Assembly: GCA_029564115.1 (NCBI GenBank) | Contig: JAKQQP010000396.1 | Coordinates: 1 to 64,000, forward strand | DNA from: Candidatus Rifleibacteriota bacterium | Lineage (GTDB): Bacteria > Riflebacteria > Ozemobacteria > Ozemobacterales > Ozemobacteraceae | Length of the DNA: 64,000 nucleotides | Reading direction: 5' to 3' | In this document: positions 42,229 to 51,483 of the stretch, one piece after another | Position numbering within the stretch: position 1 is the stretch's first letter | Layout: every line of letters starts with the position of its first letter | Notes under the pieces: model-generated | What the model was told of the DNA's origin: nothing | Database searches by the model: none | What the model saw: only the letters and a program-made list of their open reading frames with translations | Program-made: the position numbers and the translations under genes

Positions 42229-45108
42229 TTATGCCTCCGGTTTGATGATGTACCTTACAAAAACCGCACGCAGCTGGTCGTCGTTGACCTGTGTAGTTCC
42301 GAGTCTGGCTATTTCGTCAGGGTTTTCGGCATCCCATTCTTCGCGTGGTATAAGCTTGAACTCCGCAAAACCGATGACTTTTACGGTATTTTCGAAGCCG
42401 GCATAATCGGCGGGAGGAGTATACTCGCCGTTAGGGTGAGCGTTGCTTTGCAGGTCGTAGACAGTGTTGGCGCCCTGGCTTATGGCGTAGTCACTGGGCT
42501 CGACGATCGGAAGAATGACGTAGGGATTCGGCGGGTAATAGACGCCGTCGATAGTGCCGCCGTAGAGCCTGAAGCCAAGCGGGTCAGGGTTGCCGCCCAG
42601 GCCGCCTTTACCCGGGTCGGTCATGATGTGGTCTTCCATTTGTATGGTGCCGCTGAAGCCGAACATGAAGTTGTCTTTCCATTGGTTGACACCGCCACCG
42701 CTGACGTTATCAGGGTCGATGTCGCCGTAGCCGCTCTTCTGTTTTCCGATAATCGTGGCGTAGTTACCGCTGGTAACATGCTTGATGCTGAAGCTGCTCT
42801 TAAGAATGGCGTTCAACAATAGCCTTTTGCTGTCAGTGTTCTGAAGGCCGCCAAAGAGAAGGGCATATTCACCCGAGCTTGCCCCTGTGGACATGACACC
42901 TTTGATAAGTTTTCCAGTTCCGAGCATTGAATTGTCGGTAGCTTTAACACCGGTATTGAAGGTCGAATTGATACTGCTGCCTGTAACTGGGTTGTTCAAA
43001 ACCTGGCAGAGCAGCTCGGTCGCAGGCGAAACCGCGAAGGATGTATTGGCATTTGCCAGAGCGTTGATGCTTGAATAACGGTAGGTCGATTGCGGGAAGG
43101 TTCTCAGGTCAAAACCGGTAAAACCAAAGGAACTTGCATAAGGCACAGCGGAACCAACGCTCAGGGCTGATTGCCAAAGTGCCATGTCGAGAGTTTCGGC
43201 GCCAAAGTCGTGAGCCAGAAGATGGCCGTAGGTAGCCACATGGTTGCGCAACGCGGCAGCCACGGCCCACTTCATTTTCTGTGCCGGGTTTGCGTTCACA
43301 AACCAGGTTGCGTAATTTGCAGCCCCGATCGAAACCGTGTTACCCGTCAGGTCTACAGCGGTTTGAGGTTTTTGCGAAGACGAGTCGGTATGCCCCCCGG
43401 CAAGGGCGGCGGTCGAAAGGCTGTTATAAATGCCGCATTTGCTTGTCCCGCTGCCGCAGATAACCCCGGTTACGCCGGTCTGGTAGGGGAAGGCGGCAAC
43501 TGGCAGCTGGTGGTAGAAAAGGTTCTGGTAAGTAGTACCACCCACCTTGTAGCCTTCGTTGCTCAGCTTTCGATCGAGACATTTGCGGTTTTTGAATGTG
43601 CAGTTAAGTCTGACGTCGTCCCAGTGTCCGGTGGCGTTGTTGAGAACTTTGCCGCCCTGAGCAAGGGTTCCGCCGCTGCTCCAGACTTTGTTTTTGTTTG
43701 TTTCATAGTCGTCTGCCCCGATGTTGAAGTCGTACCCCTGGGCAATTCTGAAATACTGGCGGCAGTAATCGCACATCAGGGCCGCTGCCAGCATGGCGTT
43801 GGCGTTACCTTTGGCTGTGGTCGGCACAAACTTTTTCAGGCGAAACAGATCTTCGCAGCAAAGAGCGTAGTGGTCGCAGCCATTGAGGTTACCCGTCAGG
43901 TCTTCTTCTGAATCTACGATAACCATGTTGTAGCTGCCCAGGCCGCCGCTGAGAACGGCAGCGTCGTTGGTGGTGGTATTATTTGCAGCGACGTAGTTTA
44001 CCGATCTGTTAAACCCGCTCAGCGGCAGGCCGTAACTGCCGTAAGGAATTTTGGCCGCTGCGAGAAGCGCTCCTATGGCTGAGCCTGTTTTGTTGGTGTA
44101 AAGAGCCACTCGGGGGCGGTTCCAGAGCATGATAATCTGGTCGCCGGCGGCTGCCAGGTGGTATTCTATCGAAAGAATGCTCGTGTCAGGCTCTTCCTCG
44201 CTCAAAAGAGTGTAGGGAACACCATAGGAACCGAGAAGATTCTTAACTACACCGGCCGTGTCGTTGTAAAACAAAAAGGCGCCGCCGGCGTGCTCTGAAT
44301 TTTTTAAAAGCCAGGTGACGGGCACGTAAGTGTCAACATCGTCGTTACTGTAGCGCATGCACCAGAACACTGCGCCGTAGGCCGCGAGAGCCTGCGCTTC
44401 GGTCAGACCTTCAAAACGAACCAGCAGCATTTCGAAGTCTATCTGCTCGCTGTCGCTGGCGGTGTCGTCAGGGGTGAAAATATCTTTTATTGCCTTGGTT
44501 TTTACTGAGCTTTTACCGCCGGTGCCAAGGCGGATGATATATTTGGTTCCTGAGGCAAAGCCGGTGTCGGGGCCAAATTTTGAATAGCTGTAAGTGTTGC
44601 CGAGGTCAGCGACCACCCCATGCGGAATAGCTATCGGCACTATGCCGTCGCCGCCGTCGAGAAGGTTGTTCTCGCGCATGGCAACTACATCAGAAAAACT
44701 GATCTTGAGCACTTTGGCAAAAAACATGCCGACCTTTTGCCTTGCAAAAACCCTCAGATAGTTGTTTCTGAATTGACCCGAAGGAGGGGTGAAAGTTACC
44801 AGAAATTCCTGTAACTCGTCAGCATTGAAGCCGTTCAGCCCCATGACCTCTTTGCAGTGCAGGGTTACTTTATTTTTTATTTCATCGTTTAAAACAGGAG
44901 ATGACAGACGTTTAAGAGTTATCATCTGATCGTAGCCTGCTTTCCAGGCTGCGTTAACCGCGGTCTGCAGGCGGGCCTGACTGTAGTAAAGATAGCCCAC
45001 GTCGGTAACGAGAGCTGTCATGCCGATCAAAAAAAAGCTGGCGGCGGCGGTGAGAATCATTATGCTCCCCAGACGCCAATTTTTAAAGCTCGATGATTTG
45101 TTTGTCAT
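42229..45108 (-). CDS. Giant TadG-like protein 2
   Basis: A 959-residue paralogue of the product of 38392-41106. The N-terminal anchor is GSIMILTAAASFFLIGMTAL followed by VTDVGYLYYSQARLQTAVNA. The ectodomain shows the same plan: NRPRVALYTNKTGSAIGALL, AAKIPYGSYGLP, NMVIVDSEEDLTGNLNGC, a Cys-rich insert with LMCDYCRQYF, NHVATYGHLLAHDFGAETLD, GYGDIDPDN, FMFGFSG and VKVIGFAEFK near the end. The ATG at 45108 has AGGAG six bases upstream. It stands as its own transcript between terminators, with a sigma54-like site upstream. Function unknown. Confidence 0.78.
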   Translation of the reverse strand: MTNKSSSFKNWRLGSIMILTAAASFFLIGMTALVTDVGYLYYSQARLQTAVNAAWKAGYDQMITLKRLSSPVLNDEIKNKVTLHCKEVMGLNGFNADELQEFLVTFTPPSGQFRNNYLRVFARQKVGMFFAKVLKISFSDVVAMRENNLLDGGDGIVPIAIPHGVVADLGNTYSYSKFGPDTGFASGTKYIIRLGTGGKSSVKTKAIKDIFTPDDTASDSEQIDFEMLLVRFEGLTEAQALAAYGAVFWCMRYSNDDVDTYVPVTWLLKNSEHAGGAFLFYNDTAGVVKNLLGSYGVPYTLLSEEEPDTSILSIEYHLAAAGDQIIMLWNRPRVALYTNKTGSAIGALLAAAKIPYGSYGLPLSGFNRSVNYVAANNTTTNDAAVLSGGLGSYNMVIVDSEEDLTGNLNGCDHYALCCEDLFRLKKFVPTTAKGNANAMLAAALMCDYCRQYFRIAQGYDFNIGADDYETNKNKVWSSGGTLAQGGKVLNNATGHWDDVRLNCTFKNRKCLDRKLSNEGYKVGGTTYQNLFYHQLPVAAFPYQTGVTGVICGSGTSKCGIYNSLSTAALAGGHTDSSSQKPQTAVDLTGNTVSIGAANYATWFVNANPAQKMKWAVAAALRNHVATYGHLLAHDFGAETLDMALWQSALSVGSAVPYASSFGFTGFDLRTFPQSTYRYSSINALANANTSFAVSPATELLCQVLNNPVTGSSINSTFNTGVKATDNSMLGTGKLIKGVMSTGASSGEYALLFGGLQNTDSKRLLLNAILKSSFSIKHVTSGNYATIIGKQKSGYGDIDPDNVSGGGVNQWKDNFMFGFSGTIQMEDHIMTDPGKGGLGGNPDPLGFRLYGGTIDGVYYPPNPYVILPIVEPSDYAISQGANTVYDLQSNAHPNGEYTPPADYAGFENTVKVIGFAEFKLIPREEWDAENPDEIARLGTTQVNDDQLRAVFVRYIIKPEA

Positions 45109-45160
45109 AACCCACTCCTGACGATCTCTTAAGATCTTACACTGTTCTATAATATATACC

Positions 45161-45178
45161 AAGCAAGATTCGTGCTAG
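45161..45178 (-). promoter_or_regulatory. Sigma54-like -24/-12 site upstream of TadG-like 2
   Basis: On the minus strand CTAGCACG, four bases, then TTGCTT matches the -24/-12 consensus (YTGGCACG-N4-TTGCW) at all positions except A for the first G of the -24 GG. A TATTAT-like sigma70 -10 box lies a few bases downstream, so the assignment is uncertain. Confidence 0.4.
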
Positions 45179-45265
45179 CCTTGCCACGACCCACAGCGCC
45201 CATAAAATGTTATTACGCGTGGTAAAAATTCCTCGGCTTTATAAGAAAAATTCCCCTCTTTTGAA

Positions 45266-45301
45266 TTTCGGGGGTGTCTGAGTTTGCAGACACCCCCGAA
45301 A
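45266..45301 (-). terminator. Terminator of the tad operon
   Basis: A perfect 15-bp stem (45266-45280 with 45287-45301) with a six-base loop lies just after the lipoprotein stop codon. The following minus-strand sequence TTCAAAAG is a poor U-tract, so it may terminate partially. Confidence 0.75.
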
Positions 45302-45310
45302 CAAAATCCG

Positions 45311-46459
45311 TTATTCTTCTTCCTGAACTGGTATGAGAGTCACTGATCCCGGGATGACTTCCATCCACATTTTGGTGACCGCTCCAGTGATGTTGTAACC
45401 GATGATGTCACCGCTGTTGTTATTGGTCACGGGTATCGGTGCATTGGCAGAGGTCGAAATCATGTAATACCCCGCCGGCAGATTGTTCATTGCAAAATAG
45501 CCGCTAGAATTGGTCGTCAGCCAGTCATAGATTATGCCGGGTGCGTATTTATCTGTCGGGTCTTCATCGTGCCAAAGCTTCAAAAAGCTATTGGTTGTAA
45601 CCAGATACTCTTTGCCGCCAGACCCATCGTCTTTGAAGAGAACGCCCACCAGTGACCCGGTGTTTGTCCAGAGAGGGGCGAGAGAAAGGGTTCCCAGGTT
45701 GTAATAGCCGGGAAAGGTTGCGCCCGTGCCGTCGGTGAATGTACCGGTGGTGGTTATCTCGGCCTGGCCCAGAAGTATTTTGTTGCCCAGCACCAGAGTT
45801 CTGCTTTCTTCTCTGAAGCCATCTTTACTAATGGTGATGATGTAAGTGCCCGGTGCCAGGTTCGGAATAGAAAACTGGCCTGTCAGCAGACTGGTCGTTT
45901 GATAAGTCTGACTCGCGTTATTGACGACTTTGATCGTTGCCGCCATTACTGGAGCCTGGTTCAATGCATTTTTTACCGTGCCGAAAAAGTTGAGGTTGGT
46001 GCCGGGGGCTGGTAGAGAAACAGGGGTTAAAGTGATGTCCAGTCTGGTGTTTGTATTCAATTCTACAATTTCAGACTTCAGTTCAAAAATGCCTGCTGTG
46101 TCTGAGGCAATTATAAGGTAATAACCGCCTTTGACCAGCTTATTAAAGGCAAAAGCCTGGTTGTTGCTTGTCGAAGCATCATAGGTCTCTACGTTGGAGG
46201 TGCCGATGAGCTGGGCTTTGACTACGATAGAGGCGTTCGCATTGTTGATCAGATTGCCAGTCGAAGAGTCTCGAAGTGAGCCGATAAGCTGAGCTGTGCC
46301 TGTGGCCAGAGACGGAAGAACACTCGGCGGGGTGACCGGTGTTGCGGTGTCTGAGCCAGAAGGGTTAGCGCCGCCGCAGCCGGTCAGACATGCGGTCATC
46401 ACCAGCAGGCATGTCAGAGAGGTAAAGACCAGTTTGAGAAGTGAATTCTTCGAATTCAT
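45311..46459 (-). CDS. Lipoprotein with carboxypeptidase-regulatory-like beta domains
   Basis: A 382-residue protein. The signal peptide ends in the lipobox LTGC (FTSLTCLLVMTACLTGC), so the mature protein would be lipid-anchored. It has at least two beta-sandwich modules of the carboxypeptidase-regulatory type, as in FFGTVKNALNQAPVMAATIK followed by SLLTGQFSIPNLAPGTYIIT, and near the C-terminus TNSSGYFAMNNLPAGYYMIS. The ATG has AAGGAG eight bases upstream. It is the last gene of the tad operon, so it may be an outer-membrane accessory of the pilus. Confidence 0.85.
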   Translation of the reverse strand: MNSKNSLLKLVFTSLTCLLVMTACLTGCGGANPSGSDTATPVTPPSVLPSLATGTAQLIGSLRDSSTGNLINNANASIVVKAQLIGTSNVETYDASTSNNQAFAFNKLVKGGYYLIIASDTAGIFELKSEIVELNTNTRLDITLTPVSLPAPGTNLNFFGTVKNALNQAPVMAATIKVVNNASQTYQTTSLLTGQFSIPNLAPGTYIITISKDGFREESRTLVLGNKILLGQAEITTTGTFTDGTGATFPGYYNLGTLSLAPLWTNTGSLVGVLFKDDGSGGKEYLVTTNSFLKLWHDEDPTDKYAPGIIYDWLTTNSSGYFAMNNLPAGYYMISTSANAPIPVTNNNSGDIIGYNITGAVTKMWMEVIPGSVTLIPVQEEE

Positions 46460-46500
46460 GTTCCCGTCTCCTTTATGATGCAATAGGTTTGCAGGTTTTT

Positions 46501-46872
46501 TTAACATTGATTTTGCTCCATTCTCAGGGTGTCGCCAATTTTGATCCCCGTCTTTGCAATAGTACCTGATTTAAGCTCGAGAACGGAGCTTACATCCTTG
46601 TGCCAACTCGAAAAACCTACCCAGGGTCGCAATTTTTCGTAAAGTGCGCGAATGGTGTTTTCGGCATCGAGAAAAACCGCATCGATCGGGTAGAGCATGA
46701 ACATCATGTGAATAGAATTGCAGGGAGAAAGAAGAAGGCCTTCGTCTTCCGATGGCTCCTGTGTGAGCATCAGGCCGCGAAACCTCTGCCAGAAAGTTTC
46801 GGCCACGCGGATACGGGTCGCAACTATCTGTTCGTCTTCCTTTCTGACTGCTTTCAAAAACATCGATGTCAT
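46501..46872 (-). CDS. DUF192 family protein
   Basis: A 123-residue protein with the DUF192 pattern: VAETFWQRFRGLMLTQEPSE, LLSPCNSIHMMFMLYPIDAV and FLDAENTIRALYEKLRPW, ending LELKSGTIAKTGIKIGD. Family function is unknown, though such genes are often seen within tad clusters. It begins four bases after tadC ends. No clear ribosome binding site is visible, so translation may depend on coupling. Confidence 0.9.
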   Translation of the reverse strand: MTSMFLKAVRKEDEQIVATRIRVAETFWQRFRGLMLTQEPSEDEGLLLSPCNSIHMMFMLYPIDAVFLDAENTIRALYEKLRPWVGFSSWHKDVSSVLELKSGTIAKTGIKIGDTLRMEQNQC

Positions 46873-46875
46873 ATA

Positions 46876-47799
46876 TTATTTCGGCGCCATGGCTTCCATC
46901 ATCTGGAAAAGGGCCGGGCCACCAATTACCACGCCAACGTTGGGGAAAATAAAGAATACCAGCGGAATCATCATCTTGACCGGGGCTTTGGCCGCCTCTT
47001 CTTCGGCACGCTGCCTGCGCTTGTCACGCAATTGCTCTGATTGAATGCGCAGAACCTGACCGATGGAAACACCCAGCTGGTCTGCCTGGATGATCGCAGA
47101 AATGAAGGCGTTCAGGTCGGGGTGGTCAACGCGATCAGCCATGCCTTTGAAGGCATCGCGACGAGACTGGCCCATGCGCATGTGGCGCAGCGTCAGGCCG
47201 AACTCATCAGGAATGGGGCCGCGCATTTTTTCGACGACCTTGTCGCAGGCTGCATCAAAGCCAAGCCCAGCTTCGACAGCGACTGTCAGCAGGTCGAGAA
47301 CGTCAGGGAGCTGTCTCTGAATTCTGTGCAGACGATCGGCAATGCGGCGCTGCAAAAAGAGTCTTGGCCCCAGAATTCCAAGCATTGTGCCAATCAGAAG
47401 TGCCAGCATCGACATTCTGGGTTGGAAGACTATGGCGGCGGCAAAAAAGCTGGCAGGGGCTATTACCCTGAACAGGTTCTGAATAACGGCAAACTCACTT
47501 ACTGTAAGGCCACCGGGGTAGCCCGCCTGCGCCAGTTCTTTTCTTAGAGAACTCTTTTGAATTTTCTTAAGCTCTTTTGGGTCGCGTTTTCCGGCCATGG
47601 TAGAGAGAAACGGCCTGATTACACGATCGATGAAGGGCTGGTTCAGCTCTGCGTCGTGGGCTTCGGTAGTGTGATATTCGGGTATTTCTTCGAGCGAGGC
47701 CAATCGACCCTGAATGTCGCTTTTGCTGCCGGATGGGAACAGCAGCAGGATTACCAGAAAAATAATGAACCCGCCAAGAATCATGAAAATGATGTTCAT
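46876..47799 (-). CDS. tadC: Tad pilus inner-membrane platform protein TadC
   Basis: A 307-residue type II secretion F-domain protein. It has an N-terminal membrane segment (FMILGGFIIFLVILLLFPSG), two central ones near 110-150, the cytoplasmic F domain (LPDVLDLLTVAVEAGLGFDA, then FGLTLRHMRMGQSRRDAFKG) and a C-terminal segment (MMIPLVFFIFPNVGVVIGG). With TadB it forms the platform on which the pilus is built. It follows tadB by six bases. Confidence 0.93.
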   Translation of the reverse strand: MNIIFMILGGFIIFLVILLLFPSGSKSDIQGRLASLEEIPEYHTTEAHDAELNQPFIDRVIRPFLSTMAGKRDPKELKKIQKSSLRKELAQAGYPGGLTVSEFAVIQNLFRVIAPASFFAAAIVFQPRMSMLALLIGTMLGILGPRLFLQRRIADRLHRIQRQLPDVLDLLTVAVEAGLGFDAACDKVVEKMRGPIPDEFGLTLRHMRMGQSRRDAFKGMADRVDHPDLNAFISAIIQADQLGVSIGQVLRIQSEQLRDKRRQRAEEEAAKAPVKMMIPLVFFIFPNVGVVIGGPALFQMMEAMAPK

Positions 47800-47805
47800 A
47801 GTGTT

Positions 47806-48843
47806 TTAAACCTCGATATCGACGATCTTCATGATGAAATACATGCCGATTATTTCCCAGACGACACCGGCTATGACAAGAAACCAGCCGCGAAATGCGC
47901 CCTGACGGAACGTAAACAGCTTCATCATGAAGACGGGGTTGATCATATAGATCATTACCCCAAGAAAAATCGGCAGAGCGCCGACGATCAAACCAGATAC
48001 CTTTGCCTGGGCAGTTTTTGTCTGGATGTCGCCTTTGATTTTCATGCGCTGCCTGATTGTGTAACCGATTTTTTCGAGAATTTCGGCAAGGTTGCCGCCG
48101 ACCTGTCTTTGAATAAGAACGACTGTCGTTACCAGGTCCCAGTCTTCGCTGTCGACGCGGTCGTTCAGTGCAATCAGAGATTCTTCAAGGTTGACGCCAA
48201 GGCTGTTTTCTTTCAAAACGCGCTTGAGTTCTTTACCCATGGGTGGGAGTGTTTCGCGCGAGACCATCTCAAGAGCCTGCAGAAATGAATAGCCGGCCTT
48301 GAGGCCGTTAGCCAGCATGATCAGAGTGTCGAGAATCTGGTCGTTGAATGCCTTGACTCTTTTGCTCCGCATGACTGAAACCCAGATAAGAGGGGCTATA
48401 TAACCTGCGATGGCCAGGATCAGCCCCAGACCGAGATTTTTTAACACACCCATGGCAAATATCAATGACAGCATGATCGCCAGAAACTGGATGGCGACAA
48501 ATTCATTGGCTTTGAGGGGAATATCGGCTTTGGCCAGTTTTTGAGCTATTCTGGCTGCCATGTTCTCTGGCGTGATTATTTTGCCCACATTGGCCAGGAT
48601 TTTCTGGGGGGCGCTTCCGCCTCGCGACTCTTTCAGCCAGTCATCATCGTTGATTTCGATTGCCGGTTTTTCTTCTTCGTCCGGGTCACGATACTGCTCG
48701 GCCGCCATTTCGGTTTCAACGAGATACTGCTCCATACGTTGCCGGACTTCTTCTCCGGGCGGTTTGCCCAGAATAGAGAAGAGCAGCAACACGAACAACA
48801 GAGTCGCTACGCCTACGAATCCTACAAAGATTAACTGAATCAA
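47806..48843 (-). CDS. tadB: Tad pilus inner-membrane platform protein TadB
   Basis: A 345-residue type II secretion F-domain protein: N-terminal membrane segment (FVGVATLLFVLLLFSILG), a pair near 120-165, the F domain (FNDQILDTLIMLANGLKAGY, then LVTTVVLIQRQVGGNLAEIL) and C-terminal membrane segments. An acidic linker (RDPDEEEKPAIEINDDDW) follows the first segment. The start is TTG. It is packed between tadA (3 bases) and tadC (6 bases). Confidence 0.93.
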   Translation of the reverse strand: MIQLIFVGFVGVATLLFVLLLFSILGKPPGEEVRQRMEQYLVETEMAAEQYRDPDEEEKPAIEINDDDWLKESRGGSAPQKILANVGKIITPENMAARIAQKLAKADIPLKANEFVAIQFLAIMLSLIFAMGVLKNLGLGLILAIAGYIAPLIWVSVMRSKRVKAFNDQILDTLIMLANGLKAGYSFLQALEMVSRETLPPMGKELKRVLKENSLGVNLEESLIALNDRVDSEDWDLVTTVVLIQRQVGGNLAEILEKIGYTIRQRMKIKGDIQTKTAQAKVSGLIVGALPIFLGVMIYMINPVFMMKLFTFRQGAFRGWFLVIAGVVWEIIGMYFIMKIVDIEV

Positions 48844-48846
48844 GTT

Positions 48847-50214
48847 TTACCACCCTCTCGATGTATCGGTAAAAATATTCTGAGGTAATGTTATACCAAA
48901 TTCTTGAAACTTGGAAGCGAACTTTGGTCTGATCCCGGTTGGTTTGAGACGCCCGATAATTTTGCCTTTCTCATCGACCCCGGTCTGCTCGAACCGGAAA
49001 ATATCCTGGGTAACGACCTTGTCGCCTTCCATACCCTGAATTTCTGTCAGGTATGTAATTTTGCGCGAGCCATCTTTGAGACGAGACTGCTGCACGATCA
49101 TGTGCACAGCAGAGCTGATCTGTTCTCGGATCGCTCTGACCGGGAGATCCATCCCGGCCATGAGAACCATGGTCTCGAGACGGGCGAGCATATCGCGGGG
49201 AGTATTGGCGTGACCTGTGGTCAAAGAACCGTCGTGGCCGGTATTCATGGCCTGCAGCATGTCTAGGGCTTCACCGCCGCGGCACTCACCGACGATGACG
49301 CGTTCGGGGCGCATGCGCAGAGTGTTTTTGATCAATTCGCGCATGGTGACTTCGCCTTTGCCTTCAATATTGGCCGGTCTGGTTTCGAGTCTGACCACGT
49401 GAGGCTGGCGCAGCTGAAGTTCGGCGGCGTCTTCGCAGGTAATGATGCGCTCGTCTTCAGGAATGAAGGAACTGAGAATGTTCAGCGTGGTTGTTTTGCC
49501 TGAGCCAGTACCACCGGAAACAACGATATTGAGACGAACCTTGATGCAGGCTTCGATGAAAGAAGCCATTTCCTGGGTAAGAGTACCGAATTTGACGAGA
49601 TCCTGGATACCGAGTGCTTCTTTTTTGAATTTTCGAATGGTTATCGTTGGCCCATTCAGTGCCAGGGGAGGGATGATGGCATTAACGCGCGAGCCATCGG
49701 GAAGGCGGGCATCGACGTAAGGTACCGATTCGTCGATGCGACGGCCGATCGGGGCTACGATACGTTCGATTATACGCATGACATGGTCGTTGTCTTTGAA
49801 CTTGATATCAGAGAGTATCAATTTGCCCTTTTTTTCGTAATAAATCTGAAAAGGGCCGTTGACCATGACTTCAGAAATGTCTTCTTCGTCGAGAAGAGGC
49901 TGGATCGGGCCAAAGCCGACCATGTCGTCGAGCAGTGTGTTGCTCAACGATTCGCTTTCCCGCTGAGTCAGAGTTATGTTGGCTTTGGGGCTTTCTTCGG
50001 CGATGACGGCAAAAATTCTTTCGCGCAGCATGTTGCGCTTTTTGTCGATATTGGTTTCGGCCATGATCGCAGCCGGCATGTCGTCAATCAACTTAGTGTG
50101 AATGCGGTCTTTCAGCCTTTCAAAGCCGGTAATTTCTCTGGTAACCGCAGCTTCGATGATACCGGATTTTTCTGATTTTTTTTCTTCGTTCAGACGTGAT
50201 AACAGACCACCCAT
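48847..50214 (-). CDS. tadA: Tad pilus assembly ATPase TadA (CpaF)
   Basis: A 455-residue secretion ATPase powering pilus assembly. The N-terminal part contains [20 protein letters not shown]; Walker A is [19 protein letters not shown] near 235; an Asp-box ([11 protein letters not shown]), Walker B ([20 protein letters not shown]) and a His-box region ([19 protein letters not shown]) follow. All are intact. It forms the motor with TadB and TadC and lies 12 bases after cpaE. Confidence 0.96.
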   Translation of the reverse strand: MGGLLSRLNEEKKSEKSGIIEAAVTREITGFERLKDRIHTKLIDDMPAAIMAETNIDKKRNMLRERIFAVIAEESPKANITLTQRESESLSNTLLDDMVGFGPIQPLLDEEDISEVMVNGPFQIYYEKKGKLILSDIKFKDNDHVMRIIERIVAPIGRRIDESVPYVDARLPDGSRVNAIIPPLALNGPTITIRKFKKEALGIQDLVKFGTLTQEMASFIEACIKVRLNIVVSGGTGSGKTTTLNILSSFIPEDERIITCEDAAELQLRQPHVVRLETRPANIEGKGEVTMRELIKNTLRMRPERVIVGECRGGEALDMLQAMNTGHDGSLTTGHANTPRDMLARLETMVLMAGMDLPVRAIREQISSAVHMIVQQSRLKDGSRKITYLTEIQGMEGDKVVTQDIFRFEQTGVDEKGKIIGRLKPTGIRPKFASKFQEFGITLPQNIFTDTSRGW

Positions 50215-50226
50215 TACTTACCTCCG

Positions 50227-51432
50227 TTAGTTAGAACCAAACAAAAGATCTTTAATTTTTAAAATGGCGCTTTTGCCAGTGTCGGGTACAGAACGCGAAC
50301 CTGCAAGCTGCTCGGCCATGCCGAGAATCGAGCGGCCGATGGCGCTTGCCGGTGATTTCAAGACGATCAGTTCGCCCTGATTCAGCGATCTCTGCGCAAT
50401 TTCAGATTCCATTGGAACGGTCGCATAGACCGGGATTGACAGGCCGGCTTCCAGGTCGCTTTTCCCGATGCCGACGTTCGGGATTTCTTTGTTGAGAATC
50501 AACTTGACGCGACTCATATCAAAGTTTATATCACTGAATGTTTTCAGGCAGATTTTAGTATTCTTCAAAGAGCTTATTTCGAGGGTTGCCACCAGCAGAA
50601 TCAGGGTGCTGCGATCGAGTATGCCCAACTCCTTTTCGGTTATCATCGGTGGGGTGTCGAACACTATGTATTGATATAAAGGTTTGGCCAGGTCGATTAT
50701 TCTAAGCAGATGTTCTGCTTTAACCGCGTCGGCGAGAGCCGGTTCACGTGGAGCGAGCAATAGATCGAGCCCGCATTCGTGCCTGATCAGGTTGCTTTCG
50801 ATATCTCCAAATGAAAAGTCAGGGGTTTCGACCAGATTGGAAATCGTTCTTTTGGCCGCCAGGTTCAAGGTGATGCCAACATCGCCAAATTGCAGCGAAG
50901 CGTCTATCAAAAGGGTTTTTTTGCCTTTGGAAGCCAGGCTGGCGGCTAGATTCACTGCCAGGGTAGTGCGCCCGACACCACCTTTGGTGGCAAAGAATGT
51001 AAGAATATCGGCGCTGGGCTCACTGGCAAAAAGTTCCGGGCGATCTTTCAGCCAGCTGTTGAAAACATTGTTGATAGTATCGACCAGTTCATTGGTCGAA
51101 AAAGGCTTTACCAGAAAGTCTTTGGCGCCGGCTTTCATTGCCCGGCGGAAGTATTCCTGTTCGCTCTGAATCGACATTATAACTGTCTGAACGTTCGGAA
51201 AATCTTTGGCGAGTATTTCTGAGGCCTTCAGCCCATCGAGCTCCGGCATGTTGATATCCATCAGAACGATGTGAGGCTGAAACTCTTTGACCAAATCGAT
51301 TGTTTCGCGACCGTTGCGAGCTTCAGCAACTACCCTGATGTTATCCTGGTTCTTCAACATGCGCCTGACATTAGAACGAAGTTCATCCATGTCGTCGGCG
51401 ATCAGAAGCTTTATGGTCGGTGTAGTTGACAA
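50227..51432 (-). CDS. cpaE: CpaE/TadZ-like protein: receiver plus ParA-type ATPase
   Basis: A 401-residue protein that places the Tad machine in the cell. An N-terminal receiver domain (1-130) has a full acidic pocket: LLIADD, phospho-acceptor in IVLMDINMPELDG, and Lys in FLVKPFS. The MinD/ParA domain starts near 140 with FATKGGVGRTTLAVNLAASL; the signature Lys in KGG is kept but the P-loop Lys is Arg. TLLIDASLQFGDVGI and IVFDTPPMI follow. CpaE receivers are usually degenerate, so this intact one is notable. The start is TTG. Confidence 0.9.
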   Translation of the reverse strand: MSTTPTIKLLIADDMDELRSNVRRMLKNQDNIRVVAEARNGRETIDLVKEFQPHIVLMDINMPELDGLKASEILAKDFPNVQTVIMSIQSEQEYFRRAMKAGAKDFLVKPFSTNELVDTINNVFNSWLKDRPELFASEPSADILTFFATKGGVGRTTLAVNLAASLASKGKKTLLIDASLQFGDVGITLNLAAKRTISNLVETPDFSFGDIESNLIRHECGLDLLLAPREPALADAVKAEHLLRIIDLAKPLYQYIVFDTPPMITEKELGILDRSTLILLVATLEISSLKNTKICLKTFSDINFDMSRVKLILNKEIPNVGIGKSDLEAGLSIPVYATVPMESEIAQRSLNQGELIVLKSPASAIGRSILGMAEQLAGSRSVPDTGKSAILKIKDLLFGSN

Positions 51433-51451
51433 TGTCTATCTCACTGTGAAG

Positions 51452-51473
51452 CCCCAGCCATTTCTGGCTGGGG
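51452..51473 (-). other. Intercistronic hairpin between the secretin and cpaE genes
   Basis: CCCCAGCCA and TGGCTGGGG form a perfect nine-bp stem with a four-base loop. No U-tract follows on the minus strand. It could stabilise or process the message and set the ratio of secretin to CpaE. Confidence 0.6.
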
Positions 51474-51483
51474 GAGTGTAGTT

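Noticed and set aside
43171..43911. 246-codon plus-strand frame opposite TadG-like 2
   Set aside because: A shadow frame without a ribosome binding site or known domain, fully covered by the minus-strand gene.
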